Source of the DNA: Sphingomonas sp. S2M10
GTDB lineage: Bacteria > Pseudomonadota > Alphaproteobacteria > Sphingomonadales > Sphingomonadaceae
Direction of reading: 5' to 3'
Assembly: GCF_012650175.1 (NCBI RefSeq)
Contig: NZ_JAAILI010000043.1
Span: forward strand, 1-64,000
DNA: 64,000 nt
The notes beneath the pieces are model-generated. The model made no database searches. It had not been told where the DNA came from and saw only the letters and a list, made by a program, of their open reading frames with translations. This document shows positions 1-7,148 of the stretch, piece after piece. The translations under genes and the position numbers were made by a program. Positions within the stretch are counted from its first letter, which is position 1. Each line of letters begins with the position of its first letter.

Positions 1-127
1 GCTCTTCGGCCCTATCGGGCACATCCCGCCCGCTGAGGCCGAAGACAATTACTATGCAGCCCTCGAGAACCTCGATATGGCTGCATAGCCAAATGAAAAC
101 TGCCTCCTGAAAACCCGGGGCGCTTCA
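1..127 (+). mobile_element. Right end of an IS3-family insertion sequence
   Basis: This is the 3' end of an insertion sequence whose left part lies outside the window. It holds the last 28 codons of an OrfB-type transposase (2-88) and a right inverted terminal repeat (about 94-127). Read on the minus strand, that repeat begins TGAAGCGCCCCGGGTTTTCA, a terminus typical of IS3-family elements of the IS51/IS407 kind. The element stops at about base 127 and the reading frame of the Z1 gene appears at once on the other side. The element therefore seems to have landed in, or directly before, the 5' part of that gene. Family assignment is from recognition of the terminus and the transposase tail. Confidence 0.75.
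2..88 (+). CDS. IS3-family transposase OrfB, C-terminal fragment
   Basis: This is a partial gene, open from the left window edge in frame 2 to TAG at 86-88. The visible tail reads FGPIGHIPPAEAEDNYYAAL and ends in MAA. This matches the usual end of IS3-family OrfB integrases (R-LLEPIGNIPPAEAE-x-YYAxL). The DDE catalytic core would lie to the left and cannot be judged here. The protein would catalyse transposition of the element whose right end is at about 127. Confidence 0.75.
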   Translation, partial: LFGPIGHIPPAEAEDNYYAALENLDMAA

Positions 128-204
128 ATGCGCCTTCGGCCGATTTCGAGAGATCAGGCACAACGATCGGGGGCGCGCCCTGGTGGGCGCGATACCGTGC
201 CAGC

Positions 205-2928
205 GTGGAGGGACGGCTCTCCCCGACCGCGCTTGAGGTGCTGGAGGACGACGCACGCTACATCGTTAGGAGTGCCCTGCCGAAAGGCGGCGAAGAGTTC
301 GACCCGGCATCCTGGCCCGAGTCCCGGGTCCGGACCGGGATGGTCGTCGGCTCCGTCCAGTCCGGCAAGACGGCCAGCATGCTGGGCGTTGCGGCATTGG
401 CGCTCGACGCAGGCGTCGATCTGTTGATCCTGCTGGCTGGCACCCGCGTGAGCCTTTGGCTCCAGACATACGAGCGTCTGCTCGGCCAACTCGATGGGTC
501 GACCGCGGACAACGCATACCGTCGCCGCGCGGAGCGCCTGATCCTGCCGCAGCCCGCCGACATCCTCCACGAGCAGCGGGCCGATCCGTCGCGATACCTG
601 CAGAGGCCGCTCGCGCGGCAGGCGCTGAAAGCCGGGCGGCCCATCATCTGCGTCGTCCCCAAGGAGGACGATCACCTCCTGACGCTCAGGCGGTTCCTCG
701 GAGAGGTCATCTCCGACAATTTCCTCGACGGCCGGACGAAGCCCTACACCATCCTAATCCTGGACGACGAGGCGGACGACGCAAGCGTGCTCGACAGCGA
801 CCGCTCGCAGAAGCTTACGCCCCGGCTGATCACGGCGCTGTGGAGTGGCGATCCCGACGTGGCCGCGACGCGCCATCCGGCGCTTCTGGCGAGCTACGTG
901 GCCTACACCGCGACGCCGCAGGCCAACTTCCTGCAGGCGACGCACAACCCGTTGAGCCCGCGGGACTTCAACGCCGCCCTCCGCACGCCGGGACCAGTCG
1001 GGTCGGTGAGACCGCGCTCGCTCGGCTATGCTGAGACGGCGGGCATCCGCTCCTACTACTGTGGCGGCGAGATGTTCTACGAGCGGCTGCGGAAGGCGGG
1101 CGACGGCGCATTGTGCCGCACGTCGCTCTTCCCCGATCCGCGCCCCGGCGAGTCGGACGCGGAACTCGCAGACCGGCGCGAAGGCCTACGCTGGTCGATG
1201 CTATCAGACGCGCTCCGCTGCTACATGGTCGGGGCGGCGATCAGAAGCCTTGAGGCCGGCTGGGAATCTGCGTTCGATCGCGGGCGCGTCTACACCTCGG
1301 CCGAGGACGCGCGCGCCGCCGCGCGAGGTCCGCACACGATGCTGATCCACCCCTCGGCGCGCAAGGAGGACCACTTCAACACGGCGATCGACGTGGTCCG
1401 CTGGGCCATGTCGGAGCCGGGGTTCGAGGCCGCGGTGGAACCGAACGAGGAGATGGCGGAACGGCTCGACATCTCGACCGAAGGCCTGACGCGCAGGCTC
1501 GGCCTCGAGGAGGCCGAATGGTCGGCGTGGCTCGCGCGCTTTGAGGCCTCCCGAATGGCCCTATCTACCCTTCCACAGGCCCCATACACCCCGATACCGA
1601 TGGCCAGGTGGCCCGAGGTTCGGAGCGCTCTGCTGGAGAGGGTCTTCCCAAACGTCCGCCTACGCGTCCTCAACAGCGACCCGGCGTCGGATGACCGCCC
1701 GCGCTTCGAGGTCGAGGATGGCGCGGACGGAGACTTCCGAATCCCCCCGGACAGCCTGTCGATATTCGTGGCAGGGAACGTGCTCTCACGCGGCCTTACC
1801 CTGGAGGGCCTGACGACGAGCCTGTTCCTCCGCGGCGCAGCCGAGCCAGCCGCTGACACGCAGATGCAAATGCAGCGCTGGTTCGGCTACCGGGGTGGCT
1901 TCCTACCCTTCTGCAGGGTCTTCACCTACGAGGACCAACTTGAGCTGTTCAGACGCTACCACGTGAACGACAACGCGCTGAAGTCGGAGGTGATCGCCTC
2001 GATGGACTGTGGTGGCGAGGCGATCGGGCCGGCGCTCGTCCTCCAGGGCGCCTCATTCGTCGCGACGAGCAAGGTCGAGGCGCGCAAGGTTCCGCTGTCG
2101 CCGGGGCCCAGGCCCTCCATCCGGCTCGTCGAATCCGAGGACGACGTCCTCGCACGGCACAACATCGATGTCGCCGCGCGATTGCTCGACGATGGGGAAT
2201 GGGTGCCCCTCAGGGACGACAACGGGCTGGAACGAGGTCTGATCAGAACGGAGCCGGTCAGCCTCCAACGCATCGCCGCGACGCTCAACGACCTGCGGTT
2301 CACCCGCCACGATCCCGACCTCGGCAACGAACTGAGCCAGCGGTGGGATCACTACTCCCGGCTGCTCGGCATCGACGACCAACTCTTCACGCCGCCCATG
2401 CGGAATCCGCAGGATTACGGGGCCGAGCCCCAGTCCTGCCCTTATTCAATCGCGGCCTACCTCAGGCTGTGGTCCCACCTCACAGGTGACCACTCGGCGC
2501 CCGGATTCTACCCGACGGACCGACCGGAGGTTCCATGGAACTACGCAGACACCCTTCGCTCGGCGACGCCCATGTTTTACATCGCGTTCAGGCATGGCCA
2601 GAACATCGCACGTGACGCCCGCTTGGCGGTGAGAGGAATAAAGGCCGTGACGCGCGAACGGACACCGAACGGCCGCGCACTGCAGACCCTTTGGGGCACC
2701 CGCGGATACGGTGGCACCTACTTCGGCGACGAACTGATTGACTATTACTTCCACCGTACTGCGCCCGTGCCGAGCATCCAGGGGGGCGCAAGCTGGCGTC
2801 CCCGCGGCCATCCCGGTCTCGCCCTCCTACACGTGGTCAACGCGCCCGATCTTCCCACCGACCAGTTGGCGATCGGCCTTGGCCTGCCGCACGGCGGCCC
2901 CGACCATATCGCGGCCCTCCGAACATGA
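205..2928 (+). CDS. Z1-domain superfamily-2 helicase-like ATPase, 5' end probably lost to an IS
   Basis: This large P-loop ATPase carries the Z1 domain found in MORC/MutL-associated restriction-type operons. Counting from GTG at 205, Walker A (GSVQSGKT) is at residues 49-56, Walker B (DDEAD) at 187-191 and motif III (TATPQANF) at about 235-242. The Z1 block runs from about 523 (NVLSRGLTLEGL) to QMQRWFGYR at 555-563. It probably remodels or translocates on DNA. GTG 205 has no visible ribosome-binding site. The frame stays open upstream to the IS boundary at 127 and encodes PWWARYRASVEGRL, which resembles the conserved N-terminus of Z1 proteins. The original start was therefore probably cut off by the IS, and whether the shortened form is made is uncertain. 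The stop overlaps the next gene by ATGA, so the two are translationally coupled. Confidence 0.8.
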   Translation: MEGRLSPTALEVLEDDARYIVRSALPKGGEEFDPASWPESRVRTGMVVGSVQSGKTASMLGVAALALDAGVDLLILLAGTRVSLWLQTYERLLGQLDGSTADNAYRRRAERLILPQPADILHEQRADPSRYLQRPLARQALKAGRPIICVVPKEDDHLLTLRRFLGEVISDNFLDGRTKPYTILILDDEADDASVLDSDRSQKLTPRLITALWSGDPDVAATRHPALLASYVAYTATPQANFLQATHNPLSPRDFNAALRTPGPVGSVRPRSLGYAETAGIRSYYCGGEMFYERLRKAGDGALCRTSLFPDPRPGESDAELADRREGLRWSMLSDALRCYMVGAAIRSLEAGWESAFDRGRVYTSAEDARAAARGPHTMLIHPSARKEDHFNTAIDVVRWAMSEPGFEAAVEPNEEMAERLDISTEGLTRRLGLEEAEWSAWLARFEASRMALSTLPQAPYTPIPMARWPEVRSALLERVFPNVRLRVLNSDPASDDRPRFEVEDGADGDFRIPPDSLSIFVAGNVLSRGLTLEGLTTSLFLRGAAEPAADTQMQMQRWFGYRGGFLPFCRVFTYEDQLELFRRYHVNDNALKSEVIASMDCGGEAIGPALVLQGASFVATSKVEARKVPLSPGPRPSIRLVESEDDVLARHNIDVAARLLDDGEWVPLRDDNGLERGLIRTEPVSLQRIAATLNDLRFTRHDPDLGNELSQRWDHYSRLLGIDDQLFTPPMRNPQDYGAEPQSCPYSIAAYLRLWSHLTGDHSAPGFYPTDRPEVPWNYADTLRSATPMFYIAFRHGQNIARDARLAVRGIKAVTRERTPNGRALQTLWGTRGYGGTYFGDELIDYYFHRTAPVPSIQGGASWRPRGHPGLALLHVVNAPDLPTDQLAIGLGLPHGGPDHIAALRT

Positions 2929-3983
2929 GCGACACCCACTTCGAGTCGCTTCGCAACGACCTCGAGGCACTCGCCGTTCCCGAAGGTCACACCCGGAACC
3001 TGCGGTGGTTAGGCCTGCCGCTGGCGATCGGCCGCACCGCGTCGGGCGACTACGAGATCTTCATCCGGGGTGACGAATTGAGGGCGTCGTCGTCGCTCGT
3101 CCGGCGCCACGTGCAGCACGGCGACTGGCGGCCCGAGGAGGGTGGCGACCCGTTCTCGGCGAGCAGAATTGTCCTGCCCGCGGCGCCCCATTTCGCGTCG
3201 GTCGCGGCTCTGATCGCAATCGAACTGCTCCGGGCGGGCATCGGTGGACCAGCCGGAGTCCAGCCGGCATTCACGGACGTCGAGCCCATCATCGAGATGG
3301 CGATCCGTCGCGGCGCGCTGTCGGAAGAGGTGATCATTGGACTGATCGGCGAACTGACTCTCCTTCGCCAACTCCTCCTTGCGCGTGCCGGCGAGCCGGA
3401 GAAGATGCTGCGCTGCCTAGACTACTGGCACGGGTGGAGAGAGGGCGGCCGCGACTTCCGCATCGGCAATCACGCGATCGAGGTGAAGACGACGCAAGCG
3501 AGCGTCTCCATCCACGAGTTCAGCGGTCTTCACCAACTTGAGCCGGCCCAGCTTCCGTCAGGCGAGATCGAGAGCCTACACCTGATGAGCATCGGCCTCG
3601 CCGCATCAAACTCGATCGGCGAGAACCTTCCTGCGATCGTAAGCACTATCGTCAACCTGCTCTCCGCTCCAAAAATGGGCGCCGAACTGGCTGACGAGTT
3701 CCTGCGACGGGTGTCGCTCTACGGCACGGTATCAAGCAGCGGATATTCCCATTGTACCATGCAGGAGTGGAGCGCCTACGGAACGCGCTACACGCACACT
3801 TTCCTGCCGCGGCTCTACCGCGTCGACGACCCGGCGATGCTCACGCTAAGTCGGAACCTCCTCGCCCAGACATTCGTCCAAGCGCAGGGGCTTTCCTTTA
3901 CGATGCACATTCCCGAGCAGGTCTCCGCCTTCAACCCCGCGCCGAGTTGGGAGGCCGAGTTGGAAACGATGGTAATAGATTGA
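2925..3983 (+). CDS. PD-(D/E)XK nuclease-like protein, DUF4420 type
   Basis: This 352-residue protein is translationally coupled to the Z1 gene (ATGA overlap). A PD-(D/E)XK-type core is visible: Glu143 in GLIGEL, Asp177 in GGRDFRIG, and Glu186-Val-Lys188 in AIEVKTT. This fits the DUF4420 family, which sits beside Z1 helicases in MORC-type restriction or defence islands. It is likely the DNA-cleaving subunit of that system. All three candidate catalytic residues are present, so nothing suggests decay of this gene. Partners commonly seen in such islands (a MORC/MutL-like ATPase, a cytosine methylase, an AIPR protein) are not in the window. They could lie left of the IS or be lost. Function as an active nuclease is inferred. 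Confidence 0.75.
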   Translation: MSDTHFESLRNDLEALAVPEGHTRNLRWLGLPLAIGRTASGDYEIFIRGDELRASSSLVRRHVQHGDWRPEEGGDPFSASRIVLPAAPHFASVAALIAIELLRAGIGGPAGVQPAFTDVEPIIEMAIRRGALSEEVIIGLIGELTLLRQLLLARAGEPEKMLRCLDYWHGWREGGRDFRIGNHAIEVKTTQASVSIHEFSGLHQLEPAQLPSGEIESLHLMSIGLAASNSIGENLPAIVSTIVNLLSAPKMGAELADEFLRRVSLYGTVSSSGYSHCTMQEWSAYGTRYTHTFLPRLYRVDDPAMLTLSRNLLAQTFVQAQGLSFTMHIPEQVSAFNPAPSWEAELETMVID

Positions 3984-4141
3984 CGCCTCGTCCGCCGAGC
4001 CAATGTCGAGTGCTGGGCCCGACGCGTTCAAGCGCGCGGAGCCGCCGATTGGGCCCAAGAATCCGCTCTATGATGCGGATCGAGATGCGATTCACCGCTG
4101 ATTAGCGCAGGTCGCAGACCCGCCTGCCCTGAAGATCGTTC

Positions 4142-4175
4142 GTGCCGAAGCGGCATTTCAGTGCCGCTTCGGCAC
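4142..4175. repeat. 14-bp perfect inverted repeat with a 6-nt loop
   Basis: The arms GTGCCGAAGCGGCA (4142-4155) and TGCCGCTTCGGCAC (4162-4175) are perfectly complementary around TTTCAG. No T-run follows on either strand, so a standard intrinsic terminator is not well supported. It could end the upstream operon in a Rho-aided way, or be a relic of a transposon end. Confidence 0.6.
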
Positions 4176-4411
4176 TTAAATGCCCTACCCATTGCAGCGC
4201 ATTTGTCCCTTAGCCATTATCGCATCGGATCGAACCGAGAGCCAGCCGAGCTACACGTTCTCTTGAACGATGAACCGCCGGACCTCGTGCCACGATCGAT
4301 TGTGAGGCCCGGTGCGAGCGCCGCGCATCGGGGATTGCCAGCCATCGCCGTAGACGATGACCAGCGATCTTCTGTCGATGGAGCAACGTTGAATTACGGG
4401 GCTATGAGAAC

Positions 4412-4570
4412 CTATGCTGCGTTCCCGAACGTGGCACGATAACGCGTGACAATTTTCCGCGCTTCGAGCGTCGGATGCTTGAAGAAGTTCGCGATGTGAG
4501 CCAACGTGGGAGCCATCTCTCGTCCGCCGGTTCGAAGGCGAAGTGATCCCGGTTCTGCCGGTCGAGACAT
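4412..4570 (-). CDS. Possible 52-residue hypothetical protein
   Basis: This is a short open frame from ATG (minus strand, at 4570) to TAG. The purine-rich stretch GAAGGGGAAG lies directly before the start and could serve as a ribosome-binding site, although the spacing is tight. The C-terminal part (FFKHPTLEARKIVTRYRA) has a protein-like mixture of residues. I do not recognise a family. It lies between the accessory pair and the adenine deaminase gene and could be a remnant of a longer gene. Evidence for expression is weak. Confidence 0.25.
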   Translation of the reverse strand: MSRPAEPGSLRLRTGGREMAPTLAHIANFFKHPTLEARKIVTRYRATFGNAA

Positions 4571-4723
4571 CTTCCCCTTCAACCGCGCGGTGGCCGGTGC
4601 CGCCGCCTCCTTCTCTGTAAATTCTCGACAGCGATAACGTCGCCCGCTGGTGAACGACCGCCTCGGCCGCCGCGTGTCCGAATCAGGGCGCCGCAGCGAA
4701 TCGCGCCGACGGCGTGTGCATCG

Positions 4724-4752
4724 AGCGCAACGCACCGCTTGGGCGTTGCGCT
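4724..4752. repeat. 10-bp inverted repeat upstream of the adenine deaminase gene
   Basis: AGCGCAACGC (4724-4733) and GCGTTGCGCT (4743-4752) are perfect inverted copies separated by 9 nt. The structure ends 34 nt before the ATG at 4787. It may be an mRNA leader hairpin or a dyad binding site. Nothing further supports either reading. Confidence 0.4.
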
Positions 4753-4786
4753 TGCGACTCAGCCGAGCCGCTGCGATGGTGAGGCG

Positions 4787-5803
4787 ATGGAAAATCTCGA
4801 CGCGTTCATCGCCGGCCTGCCCAAGGCCGAACTCCATCTGCACATCGAAGGCAGCCTCGAGCCCGAGCAGATGTTCGAATTCGCCCGCCGCAACGGCGTG
4901 GCGATCCCGTTCGACAGCGTGGAAGCGGTGCGCGCCGCCTACCAATTCTCGAACCTCCAGGACTTTCTCGACATCTATTATGCCGGTGCCGACGTGCTGC
5001 GCACCGAGGCCGATTTCCGCGACCTGGCCATCGCCTATTTCGAACGCGCCGCGACCGACGGCGTGCGCCACGCCGAGATCTTCTTCGATCCCCAGACGCA
5101 CACCGCGCGCGGCATCGCGATGGCCACGGTGATCGAGGGGCTGCTGGCGGGCATGGCGGATGCCGAGGCGCGACTGGGCGTCACCTCACAGCTGATCCTC
5201 TGCTTCCTGCGCCACCTGGACGAGGAGGATGCCTTCCGCACCCTGGAGGCAGCCGAGCCGTGGCTCGACCGGATCGCCGGCGTCGGGCTCGATTCGTCCG
5301 AGCTGGGGCACCCGCCCTCCAAATTTGCTCGCGTGTTCGCAGCAGCGGCGGAGAAGGGCCTGAAGCGCGTCGCCCATGCCGGCGAGGAAGGCCCCGCCGA
5401 CTATGTCCGCGAGGCGCTGGACCTGCTTCAGGTCGACCGGCTCGATCATGGCAATCGCAGCCTCGACGATCCGGCCCTGGTCGCCCGGCTGGCGCGCACG
5501 GGCATGACGCTCACCGTGTGCCCGCTGTCCAACGTCAAGCTGTGCAATGTCGAGACGATCGACGCGCATCCGATCGACCGCATGCTGGAACTCGGTCTCC
5601 GCGCCACGGTGAACTCGGATGATCCTGCCTATTTCGGCGGGTATGTCGGCGAGAATTACCGGGCGGTGGCGCGCGGACGAGGCCTCAGCAGGCAACAGCT
5701 GGCCATGCTGGCCCGCAACAGCTTCCTGGGCTCGTTCCTGCCCGACGAGGCGGTGGCGGCGCACTGCGCGGCGATCGACGCCTGGATGGCGGAGGCGGCG
5801 TGA
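4787..5803 (+). CDS. Adenine deaminase (adenosine-deaminase-like amidohydrolase)
   Basis: This 338-residue zinc amidohydrolase has the metal ligands of the adenosine deaminase family: H17 and H19 in ELHLHIEGS, H197 in HAGEEG, and Asp residues in NSDDP at about 276-280. DSSELGHPPSKF and VNSDDPAYFGGY resemble the bacterial subgroup that deaminates adenine to hypoxanthine rather than adenosine, so adenine deaminase is preferred. ATG 4787 was chosen because GGTGAGG lies just before it and the family N-terminus starts there. The stop overlaps the next gene by one base (TGATG). This suggests the product hypoxanthine is handed to the phosphoribosyltransferase downstream. Adenosine deaminase is the alternative. 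Confidence 0.8.
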   Translation: MENLDAFIAGLPKAELHLHIEGSLEPEQMFEFARRNGVAIPFDSVEAVRAAYQFSNLQDFLDIYYAGADVLRTEADFRDLAIAYFERAATDGVRHAEIFFDPQTHTARGIAMATVIEGLLAGMADAEARLGVTSQLILCFLRHLDEEDAFRTLEAAEPWLDRIAGVGLDSSELGHPPSKFARVFAAAAEKGLKRVAHAGEEGPADYVREALDLLQVDRLDHGNRSLDDPALVARLARTGMTLTVCPLSNVKLCNVETIDAHPIDRMLELGLRATVNSDDPAYFGGYVGENYRAVARGRGLSRQQLAMLARNSFLGSFLPDEAVAAHCAAIDAWMAEAA

Positions 5804-6318
5804 TGGGCGAAATCGTCTTCACGCTCTTCACCCACGATCAGCTCGTCAGCGGGGTCCATGCGATCGCGGGCGCGGTGGCGGATTGGTCCCCCACCCTGCT
5901 CGTCGGCGTCGGACGCGGCGGGCTCACCCCGGCGGTGTATCTTTCGCACCGGATCGGGCTGCCGCTCGTGTCGATCGATTATTCGACCCGTATCGCCCAG
6001 TTCGCCGAGGAACTCGTTGCGGTCCTCGCCCGGCGGACCCGCGACGGCGAGCGGCTGCTGTTCATCGAGGACATCAACGACAGCGGCAAGACGATCGGCG
6101 AGTTGCGTGCCGCGCTCGCCGCCGAGGGCGCGGTGGCCGGGCAGGTCCGCTTTGCCGTGCTGCTCGACAATATCCGCTCGTCGCAGCGTGTCGACTATGG
6201 CGCAGAGACCATCGATCGCGCGGTGCAGAAGGACTGGTTCGTCTTTCCCTGGGAGGCGATGGCGCCGCAGACCAGCCTTGAAGCCGACGCCCGAGACGTG
6301 CCTGATCGGATCGCTTGA
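5803..6318 (+). CDS. Purine phosphoribosyltransferase (Gpt/HPRT-like)
   Basis: This 171-residue type-I phosphoribosyltransferase has a PRPP-binding loop, LLFIEDINDSGKT, in the middle, an acidic pair followed by SGKT. The N-terminal segment LLVGVGRGGLTPAVYLSHRI is the usual PRTase nucleotide-contact strand and loop. It likely converts hypoxanthine, guanine or xanthine plus PRPP to the nucleoside monophosphate. Its start overlaps the end of the adenine deaminase gene (TGATG), arguing for a two-step adenine salvage operon. Base specificity cannot be read from the sequence. A GTG three bases earlier (5800) is an alternative start. Confidence 0.75.
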   Translation: MGEIVFTLFTHDQLVSGVHAIAGAVADWSPTLLVGVGRGGLTPAVYLSHRIGLPLVSIDYSTRIAQFAEELVAVLARRTRDGERLLFIEDINDSGKTIGELRAALAAEGAVAGQVRFAVLLDNIRSSQRVDYGAETIDRAVQKDWFVFPWEAMAPQTSLEADARDVPDRIA

Positions 6319-6450
6319 CAGGCCCTGTTCAGCAACCGTCAATCGCTTGCATGCCACGCCTCATCGCGTGAACGCGCGGGAGAGTTTCGCCGGCTCGCGC
6401 GTTCGAGGGGCATGTGGCGACGTTTACTGTTTGGAAGTGTCGGAGGAACA

Positions 6451-7050
6451 ATGCCAATTTCATCACAGAAGGACCGGCGGCTGGCAGCACTCGGCCTGAT
6501 GGTCGCGGGCAGCCTCTCGCTCGCCTCGTGCATGACCGCAACGCCCTATCAGCCCGCCTCGGCGAGCGGATCGGTGCGCAACGGCTATTCGGACGAGCAG
6601 ATTGAGGAAAATCGCTTCCGGGTGAGCTTCTCGGGCAACAGCCTGACCTCGCGCGAGACGGTGGAGCGCTATCTGCTCTACCGCGCGGCTGAGCTGACGC
6701 TGCAGAGCGGCTATGACTATTTCCTGCTCGCCGATCGCGATACCGAGAAGAAGACCCAGACCTATGCGACGCCGGGGATCGGCGGGGCGGGCTTCGGCGG
6801 CCCCTGGGGCTATTGGAACCCCTATTGGCGCTATTACAGCCCGCGCTGGGGCTGGCGTAGCTGGGATCCCTTCTGGGGCGATCCCTTTTTCGACCGCAAC
6901 GTCGATATCCGCACCGTCGACCGGTACGAGGCGATGGCCGAGATCGTGATGGGCAAGGGCCCCAAGCCCGCCGACAACATCCGCGCCTTCGATGCGCGCG
7001 AGGTGAAGGAACGGCTGGGTCCGAAGATCCAGATGCCGCAGACCCGCTGA
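6451..7050 (+). CDS. CC0125/CC1285-family outer-membrane-type lipoprotein
   Basis: This secreted protein of 199 residues has a signal sequence (LGLMVAGSLSLASC) ending in a lipobox, with the modified Cys at about residue 27. The mature part has a conserved region with VERYLLYRAAELTLQSGYDYF, then a segment unusually rich in Trp, Tyr and Pro (GYWNPYWRYYSPRWGW). This matches the CC0125/CC1285 lipoprotein family of alphaproteobacteria, whose function is unknown. ATG 6451 follows GGAGGAAC. A 9-bp inverted repeat (6370-6378 with 6396-6404) lies in the leader. A strong terminator follows the stop. No partner gene is obvious. Confidence 0.75.
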   Translation: MPISSQKDRRLAALGLMVAGSLSLASCMTATPYQPASASGSVRNGYSDEQIEENRFRVSFSGNSLTSRETVERYLLYRAAELTLQSGYDYFLLADRDTEKKTQTYATPGIGGAGFGGPWGYWNPYWRYYSPRWGWRSWDPFWGDPFFDRNVDIRTVDRYEAMAEIVMGKGPKPADNIRAFDAREVKERLGPKIQMPQTR

Positions 7051-7071
7051 TCGCGGATCGCGGGGAAACAG

Positions 7072-7110
7072 AAAGGGCGGCGCCGGGGATCCCGGCGCCG
7101 CCCTTTTCTT
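7072..7110. terminator. Intrinsic terminator, 16-bp perfect stem
   Basis: AAAGGGCGGCGCCGGG (7072-7087) pairs perfectly with CCCGGCGCCGCCCTTT (7091-7106) across a 3-nt loop, followed by TCTT. The stem ends in an A-run on one side and a T-run on the other, so it can act in both directions. It lies between the convergent lipoprotein gene and secA. Confidence 0.85.
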
Positions 7111-7112
7111 AT

Positions 7113-7140
7113 GTTCCCCTCCCGCAAGCGGGAGGGGAAC
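7113..7140. repeat. REP-like hairpin, CCCCTCCC/GGGAGGGG core
   Basis: Arms 7113-7124 and 7129-7140 form a 12-bp perfect stem with loop CAAG. A second copy of the core lies at 13126-13147. Both sit at the 3' ends of genes, as expected of a dispersed intergenic repeat in this genome. It may add to termination of secA. Confidence 0.65.
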
Positions 7141-7148
7141 GCAGGTGC

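Larger units (their letters stand above)
3984..4786. other. About 800 bp without a convincing gene at the edge of the accessory region
   Basis: This stretch separates the Z1/DUF4420 pair from conserved chromosomal genes. The frame at 4003-4101 on the plus strand could encode 32 residues ending PKNPLYDADRDAIHR. It reads like protein but has only a weak ribosome-binding site, so it may be the start of a lost third gene. A 93-codon frame at 4161-4442 has no recognisable content. A short minus-strand frame at 4412-4570 and two inverted repeats are listed separately. No tRNA, attachment-site duplication or integrase was recognised. Confidence 0.5.

Noticed and set aside
128..427. ATG at 128 directly after the IS end
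   Set aside because: This ATG is in a different frame from the Z1 gene and its Arg/Pro-rich product is a shadow, so it does not rescue the Z1 start.
4161..4442. 93-codon plus-strand frame
   Set aside because: It begins inside a hairpin arm, has no ribosome-binding site and no recognisable content.
3984..4786. tRNA or attachment site at the edge of the accessory region
   Set aside because: One GGTTCGAA stretch near 4540 resembles a T-loop, but there is no acceptor stem or anticodon arm around it, and no integrase or direct repeat is visible.
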